Both the position numbers and the translations under genes were made by a program. A stretch of 27,671 nt of DNA from an uncultured Porphyromonas sp. (lineage in GTDB: Bacteria; Bacteroidota; Bacteroidia; Bacteroidales; Porphyromonadaceae). The stretch is from positions 1-27,671 of the forward strand of contig UQBE01000028.1 of the NCBI GenBank assembly GCA_900539155.1, in the 5' to 3' direction. Below, piece after piece: positions 22,652 through 27,671 of the stretch. The first letter of the stretch is position 1, and every line of letters begins with the position of its first letter. The notes under the pieces were generated by a model. That model had not been told where the DNA came from. It worked only from the letters and a program-made list of their open reading frames with translations, and searched no databases.

Positions 22652-23806
22652 CTAGATCTGTAGTTTGTAGCGTCCGTTGGGTTGGAGGGCGACAGCACCT
22701 TCGCTCTCAAGGAGGAATAGCTGGAAGCTCACGTCATCGACACCTAGGAGCGTCTGGTCACAGATAGCATCGATAGAGAGCCCATCTCCACTCTCGATGA
22801 GTAGCTCTAGCAGGGGACGAGCCTCTGGTTCTAAGCGAGCACGGAGGGCATTGAGCTTGCTCTCGTACGACATAGAGCTACCCGCAGTGCGCATCTCATG
22901 GTCGGGCTTGTGCCACTCGAGGTCTTCGCAGAGGTGAACGGCTGAGGTGATGAGCTTGGCGATATTGTTGTAGATAAGGTTGTTGCACCCTTCGTTCTCA
23001 CGATCTGATGGGCGACCAGGGAGCGCATAGACGGAGCGGTCGTAGTCAAAGGCTTGATGCGCCGTGATGAGCGACCCGCCACGCTCGGCAGACTGACCGA
23101 CGAGCGTCGCCTGCGTGAGCCCCGCTATGATACGATTGCGTAAGACGAACTGGTGTCGCTGAGGCTTGACACCCGCTGGGTACTCGGAGAGTAGAGCTCC
23201 GCCGTGGGTTACGATATTGCGAGCTAGGTTGCGGTGATTGCTCGGATAAATCATGTGAAGTCCATGCGCCAGCACGGCAACGGTGGGCAAGCCCGCCTGA
23301 AGTGCCGCCTTGTGTGCTACAGAGTCTAGCCCGAGAGCCAGACCGCTGACGATGGTCACGCTGTCGGTCACGCAGGGCAGGTGGCTGATGACTGCTTGCA
23401 AATCCTCGACACCATGTTGCGAAGGCTTGCGCGTGCCGACGACACTGAGCGTCTGCTCTGCGTGGAGTGGTGCCAGGTCGCCTAGGTAAAAAAGTATCAG
23501 TGGCGCATCGGCACACTGAAGGAGTAAAGGAGGATAGTCGGCATCGTAGATGCTAACCATTCGTATGCCTAGGTCGACAGTACGCTGTAGCTGCGCTTGC
23601 GTTTCCTCGAGCTTAGCCTGGTCCCGCAGGAGCGGGTAGAGATGCGTGTAGACGTGCCCGTTGAGCCTTGCCAGAGCTTGTGGATCAGCCCATAGTGCTG
23701 AGGCTGATCCAGCAAACTCTATCAGATGGCGAGCGAGCTGTAGCGATACGCCCTTGAGTTGCGTCAAGGCGTAGATACAGAGATGCTCGTGGCTTATCTC
23801 AGGCAT
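22652..23806 (-). CDS. dprA: DNA-processing protein DprA
   Basis: DprA binds incoming single-stranded DNA in the cytoplasm and loads RecA during natural transformation. The 384-residue protein has an N-terminal helical region, a Rossmann-like domain with LSVVGTRKPSQHGVEDL, VSGLALGLDSVAHKAAL and AVLAHGLHMIYPSNHRNLA, then LLSEYPAGVKPQRHQFVLRNRIIAGLT and VGQSAERGGSLITAHQAFDYDRSVYALPG. A C-terminal winged-helix-like domain follows (about 315-384, DGLSIDAICDQTLLGVDDVSFQLFLLE). It starts 17 nt after the purL stop and is probably co-transcribed with it. Its presence fits transformability, though no other competence genes are in this window. Confidence 0.95.
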   Translation of the reverse strand: MPEISHEHLCIYALTQLKGVSLQLARHLIEFAGSASALWADPQALARLNGHVYTHLYPLLRDQAKLEETQAQLQRTVDLGIRMVSIYDADYPPLLLQCADAPLILFYLGDLAPLHAEQTLSVVGTRKPSQHGVEDLQAVISHLPCVTDSVTIVSGLALGLDSVAHKAALQAGLPTVAVLAHGLHMIYPSNHRNLARNIVTHGGALLSEYPAGVKPQRHQFVLRNRIIAGLTQATLVGQSAERGGSLITAHQAFDYDRSVYALPGRPSDRENEGCNNLIYNNIAKLITSAVHLCEDLEWHKPDHEMRTAGSSMSYESKLNALRARLEPEARPLLELLIESGDGLSIDAICDQTLLGVDDVSFQLFLLESEGAVALQPNGRYKLQI

Positions 23807-23823
23807 TGGCTAGACGGCGGGGG

Positions 23824-26800
23824 CTACTGCTTAGCGAGCCACTCGTAGCCGTTGCGGAAGAACTGTATCCACGGAGAGACTTGATCCTCCTGACGACGCT
23901 CCTCGGGGTAGAAGCCACACTGCCAGGTGAGCGTAGCACGCTCTGGGTGAGGCATCATAGCTAGGTGACGGCCATCGCGACTGCAAAGCGCTGCGATACC
24001 GCGCTCAGAGCCATTAGGATTGCCTGGGTAGGTATCGTAATGGTAGCGCGCTGCTATCTGCTCATCGGGTATCGTGGGGCAGACGAAGCGTCCCTCGCCG
24101 TGAGCGACCCAGACACCGAGCTGACAACCCTCGAGGCCTTGTGTCAAGATAGCACCCGTTTCGGCGATGTCTACGGTTAGGAAGTTGGACTCAAACTTGT
24201 GTGAGGCGTTGTGCTCCAGCTTGAAGAGGCTTTCGCCCTGAGCATCCTTGCCGAGGAGTCCCAGCTGAGCCATGAGCTGACAGCCGTTGCAGATACCGAG
24301 TGAGAGTGTGTCGGGGCGAGCGTAGAAAGCTTCGATAGCCTTGCGAGCTCGCTCATTGTAAAGGATACCTGCAGCCCAACCCTTGGCAGAGCCTAAGACA
24401 TCGGAGTGCGAGAAGCCACCACAGTAGACGAGTATGCGAACGTCGGATAGGTCGGTGCGTCCCTCGATGAGGTCGGTCAGATGCACGTCCACCACGTCAA
24501 AGCCTGCGAGGTGCAGCGCGTAAGCCATCTCACGCTCACCGTTGGTTCCGTTGTCTCGTAGGATAGCCGCCTTGATGCCAGAAGCTTTCGTGCGATGAGG
24601 CTCTAGACCGAGACCCGCATAAGTGCCGGCGAAAGCGTGCGGGAAGCGCCACTGTACGGGTTGCTTGCCTAGGTTCTCGTAGCGACTCGTTGCTGGAGCT
24701 TCGCCACTCTGGAAGCAGTCCAGTAGGTAAGACTTGTTTGCCCAGCACTTGCGTGCAGCATCGATGTCTATCTCGTACGTCTTGCCCTCCTGATTAATCA
24801 TCAGCAAGCGAGACTCCGTAGGTGCACCGAGGTCGGCATAAGCGATCTCATACTCCTCGAGGATACGCTTCGCCTGCTCCGCCTTAGAAACCTGTAGGAT
24901 GACGCCCGGGTTCTCACTATAGAGTGCCGTGACGAGGTCCACATTGGCAAGTGCGTCAAGGCTAATCTCAGCACCTCCCTGTGTATTGGCGAAGCACATC
25001 TCCAAGAGCGTCGTGACCATACCGCCTGCCGAGATGTCGTGACCAGCGAGGACTAAGCCCTTGTGGATCAACTCCTGAACGGCCTCAAAGGCGGTGGCGA
25101 AGTAGTCGGTGTCGCCGACCGTGGGGAAGCTGTCGCCCAACTGTCCCAATGCTTGTGCCAAAGCTGAGCCACCGAGTGCCATAGGAGCAAAGCTAAAGTC
25201 TATGTAAAGTAGACGGCTCTGCTTAGCCGCCTTGAGCTCAGGCGTTACGATGCCCCTGACGTTGCTCACGGGAGCTGCTGCGGTGATGATTAGTGTGCCT
25301 GGACTCATCACCTGCTTTCCGTCGGGATACTTCTGCGTCATGGAGAGCGAGTCCTTGCCCGTCGGGATGTTGATCCCTAAATCTATGGCAAACTCACTAC
25401 AAGCCTGCACCGCCTGATAGAGACGTGCGTCCTCGCCCTTATTGCGACAAGGCCACATCCAGTTAGCGCTGAGCGAGATGCCACGTATGCCACCCTCGAT
25501 GGGAGCAAAGACAATGTTCGTCAGAGCCTCTGCGATAGCCATCCGAGAGCCAGCCCCAGCGTCAATGAGTGCCACCTGAGGCGCATGTCCTACGGCAGTC
25601 GCCATACCGCTCTTGCCGTCGTAGTCTAGTGCCATAGCACCAAGGTCGGAGAGTGGTAGCTGAAGCGCACCGACACACTGCTGCTGTGCCACACGACCCG
25701 TCACGGAGCGGTCCACTTTGTTGGTCAACCAATCCTTAGAGGCGACCGCCTCGAGGGTCAAGACTTTATCTAGGTATTGGCGCCACTGCTCTTTGTCATA
25801 GCTTACTGGGGCGAACTGGTGAGCGACCGTCTCGTCCTCCATAACCGTCTTGGGCGACTGCCCCAGCAGGTCGGACACGGCTAGGTCGATGGCAGCGCGT
25901 CCCTCTCGCTCTGTGCTAAAGAGGAGACGCTCATCGTCGGTCGTCTCGCCTACCTTATATATAGGACTACCCTCCCGTCGTGCTATCTGCTCCATCTGCG
26001 CATACTCACGCTCCTGAATGAGCAGACCGACACGCTCTTGGCTCTCATTGCCGATGATCTCTCTAGCGGAGAGCGTCGGGTCGCCTACGGGTAGTGCGTC
26101 AATGTCGATGCGTCCTCCGGTCTCCTCGATGAGCTCGGTGAGACAGTTCAGGTGTCCGCCAGCACCATGGTCGTGGATGCTCACGATCGGGTTGTCGCCC
26201 TGCTCGCTGATGGCGCGGACCACGTTGAGAACACGCTTCTGCATCTCAGGATTGGCACGCTGTACCGCATTAAGCTCTATACCGCTACTGTACTCGCCTG
26301 TAGCGACAGAGCTGACGGCACCGCCACCCATACCGATGCGGTAGTTGTCGCCGCCGAGTAGCACGACCGTCTCGCCAGGCTGTGGCGTCTCCTTCTTAGC
26401 ATCCTCTTGGGGCGCGTAGCCCATACCGCCCGCTAGCATAATTACCTTGTCGTAGCCGTAGAGCGTGCTGTCGGCACCCTCCTGATGCTCGAAGGTCAGT
26501 AGCGAACCATTGATTAGGGGCTGTCCAAACTTATTGCCAAAGTCACTAGCTCCGTCGCTCGCTTTCGTCAGGATCTCTTGCGGAGACTGGTAAAGCCACG
26601 GACGTGGGTCTAGCTTGGCGGGACTCAGCTTCTGATCCTTCTCTAGACGTGGGTAGGAGGTGATGTAGACGGCACTACCAGAGAGTGGTAGCGACCCCTT
26701 GCCACCGCACATACGGTCGCGTATCTCACCGCCCGAGCCAGTAGCAGCTCCGTTGAAGGGCTCGACCGTCGTGGGGAAGTTGTGCGTCTCAGCCTTTAGC

Positions 26801-27525
26801 GCCAAGACCGTATTGCGCTCCCGTAGTGTAAAGAGCGAGGGCTCCGTCGCGCTCGTTGGCGCAAACTGCCAGACGCGGGGGCCCTTGACAAAAGCTACAT
26901 TGTCCTTGTAAGCCGACACGATGCCGTTGGGATTCTCCTTAGAGGTTTGCTTAATCATTGCAAAGAGCGAATCGTTTTGTCTCAAGCCGTCGATGACGAA
27001 GGTGCCGTTGAATATCTTATGTCGGCAATGCTCCGAGTTGACCTGTGAGAAGCCGAAGACCTCAGAGTCTGTCAGCGGACGACCGATGCGTGCCGAGACA
27101 CCCTGTAGGTAGGCTATCTCCTCCTCGCTTAGGGCTAGTCCCTCCTCCTCGTTGTACGCCTCCAGGTCTGTAATCTCCCGAATCGGCTGTGGCTCAGCGG
27201 TCATGGCGAAGCTCTCCTGACCTAGCCCCTTGTAGATCGCTTGGAGCATCGGGTCATAGTCGGGGGTTACCTCGTGAGTACGTGTGAGCTGCTCGATACG
27301 GTCGATGCCAGCGATGCGCATGTTTTGCGTTATCTCCACAGCATTGGTACTCCATGGAGTCACTTGCGTAGGACGAGGTCCCACAAAGGTTCCCTCGAGC
27401 TGAGCCTCGGGCGCCAGCTGCGCTCCGCCAAAGAGCCACGAGAGACGCTCGCAGGTCTCCTTGCTGAGAGCTGAGGTGTGTGAGACGGCATAAATCGTAT
27501 CACCAAGGACAAAGTAACTAATCAT
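23824..27525 (-). CDS. purL: Phosphoribosylformylglycinamidine synthase, single-chain
   Basis: PurL converts FGAR, glutamine and ATP to FGAM in purine synthesis. Starting at 27525 (MISYFVLGDTIYAV) it has 1233 residues, normal for the large fused form. Order: a PurS-like N-terminal region, a linker with NSEHCRHKIFNG, two AIRS-like halves with ALKAETHNFPTTVEPFNGAATGSGG and IHDHGAGGHLNCLTELIEE, and a C-terminal glutamine amidotransferase. The latter has nucleophile Cys in LGICNGCQLMAQLG and His-Glu in MMPHPERATLTWQCG. An upstream ATG at 27600 is open in frame but lies beyond the -7 box at 27567 and gives a non-family N-terminus, so it is rejected. Confidence 0.96.
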   Translation of the reverse strand: MISYFVLGDTIYAVSHTSALSKETCERLSWLFGGAQLAPEAQLEGTFVGPRPTQVTPWSTNAVEITQNMRIAGIDRIEQLTRTHEVTPDYDPMLQAIYKGLGQESFAMTAEPQPIREITDLEAYNEEEGLALSEEEIAYLQGVSARIGRPLTDSEVFGFSQVNSEHCRHKIFNGTFVIDGLRQNDSLFAMIKQTSKENPNGIVSAYKDNVAFVKGPRVWQFAPTSATEPSLFTLRERNTVLALKAETHNFPTTVEPFNGAATGSGGEIRDRMCGGKGSLPLSGSAVYITSYPRLEKDQKLSPAKLDPRPWLYQSPQEILTKASDGASDFGNKFGQPLINGSLLTFEHQEGADSTLYGYDKVIMLAGGMGYAPQEDAKKETPQPGETVVLLGGDNYRIGMGGGAVSSVATGEYSSGIELNAVQRANPEMQKRVLNVVRAISEQGDNPIVSIHDHGAGGHLNCLTELIEETGGRIDIDALPVGDPTLSAREIIGNESQERVGLLIQEREYAQMEQIARREGSPIYKVGETTDDERLLFSTEREGRAAIDLAVSDLLGQSPKTVMEDETVAHQFAPVSYDKEQWRQYLDKVLTLEAVASKDWLTNKVDRSVTGRVAQQQCVGALQLPLSDLGAMALDYDGKSGMATAVGHAPQVALIDAGAGSRMAIAEALTNIVFAPIEGGIRGISLSANWMWPCRNKGEDARLYQAVQACSEFAIDLGINIPTGKDSLSMTQKYPDGKQVMSPGTLIITAAAPVSNVRGIVTPELKAAKQSRLLYIDFSFAPMALGGSALAQALGQLGDSFPTVGDTDYFATAFEAVQELIHKGLVLAGHDISAGGMVTTLLEMCFANTQGGAEISLDALANVDLVTALYSENPGVILQVSKAEQAKRILEEYEIAYADLGAPTESRLLMINQEGKTYEIDIDAARKCWANKSYLLDCFQSGEAPATSRYENLGKQPVQWRFPHAFAGTYAGLGLEPHRTKASGIKAAILRDNGTNGEREMAYALHLAGFDVVDVHLTDLIEGRTDLSDVRILVYCGGFSHSDVLGSAKGWAAGILYNERARKAIEAFYARPDTLSLGICNGCQLMAQLGLLGKDAQGESLFKLEHNASHKFESNFLTVDIAETGAILTQGLEGCQLGVWVAHGEGRFVCPTIPDEQIAARYHYDTYPGNPNGSERGIAALCSRDGRHLAMMPHPERATLTWQCGFYPEERRQEDQVSPWIQFFRNGYEWLAKQ

Positions 27526-27566
27526 AGCGGGTTTGTGTATTAATGGGTCTGAAACTACTTGCATTG

Positions 27567-27574
27567 CAAATGTA
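27567..27574 (-). promoter_or_regulatory. Probable purL -7 box
   Basis: The minus strand reads TACATTTG, matching TAnnTTTG, about 40 nt upstream of the chosen purL start. It rules against the longer reading frame. No clear -33 TTG is seen, and no purine riboswitch fits in the short leader. Confidence 0.55.
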
Positions 27575-27636
27575 CGGAAATTAGAACTCAGGGCACACAC
27601 CTATACGCATCGAGGGCAGGGCTGACGCATTATAAT

Positions 27637-27671
27637 GAGACTGTTGCAAAAGTCAACAGTCTCACAATCTT
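27637..27671. mobile_element. Left end of a second MITE-family element, cut by the window end
   Basis: The 27-bp palindrome (27637-27663) is followed by ACAATCTT. The element at 9797 has the same palindrome followed by ATAATCTT, so the match continues outside the palindrome and differs at only a few of 35 positions. The solitary copies at 10569 and 15550 lack this extension. A full element therefore probably runs past the window end, upstream of purL. Confidence 0.6.

Noticed and set aside
27526..27600. Longer N-terminus for PurL
   Set aside because: The upstream ATG precedes the probable -7 box at 27567-27574, and the extra residues do not fit the family N-terminus.

Overview
The window looks like a chromosomal segment of a Bacteroidales bacterium. 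Porphyromonas is the best guess, perhaps the P. asaccharolytica/uenonis group; this rests on gene content and roughly half G+C and was not checked by search. Supporting signs are repeated Bacteroidota-type -7 boxes (TAnnTTTG) at sensible distances from genes, few Shine-Dalgarno sequences, a TonB protein with a TonB-dependent receptor carrying a carboxypeptidase-like N-terminal domain, class I fructose-bisphosphate aldolase and single-chain PurL. Most of the window is ordinary core metabolism. The accessory interest lies in the intergenic repeats.

Layout. 1-235: the end of an unidentified + strand gene and a tRNA-Ser(GGA) face each other across a two-way terminator. 438-4694 (minus): tatD, a polyprenyl diphosphate synthase, tonB and a 12-helix MFS transporter. 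4752-7869 (minus): a compact Fur-like regulator, purA and folC unit. 7870-8892: about 1 kb without a gene, holding a pair of inverted palindromes, an 8-unit array of about 22 bp period and flanking direct repeats. 8893-9774 (plus): class I aldolase, followed by a 175-bp MITE-like element and a shared terminator facing an RRM RNA-binding protein gene with a long leader. 10605-14656 (minus): GH13 amylase-family enzyme, patatin-like phospholipase and a YihY/BrkB membrane protein, directly downstream of the RNase P RNA gene (rnpB). 15130-15685: a second 22-bp-period array, a 27-bp palindrome and a terminator. 15686-19835 (minus): ComB-like phosphatase, DUF262/DUF1524 (GmrSD-like) nuclease and gcvT. 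20091-22511 (plus): an orphan TonB-dependent receptor. 22652-27525 (minus): purL and dprA. The last 35 bases appear to begin another copy of the MITE family.

Functions. purA and purL serve purine synthesis; folC and gcvT serve folate and one-carbon metabolism that feeds it. tonB could energise receptors such as the one at 20091. The polyprenyl synthase supplies isoprenoid carriers or quinone tails. DprA handles incoming single-stranded DNA, while the DUF262 protein is a candidate barrier to foreign modified DNA.

The most unusual signal is two intergenic arrays (about 8401-8570 and 15288-15446). They share a 21-22 bp unit period and a CGGAGGAA-type core, otherwise have different cores, and are each bracketed by a different short direct repeat. 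A second dispersed family is a 27-bp palindrome found four times in the same orientation, one copy forming the left end of the 175-bp MITE.
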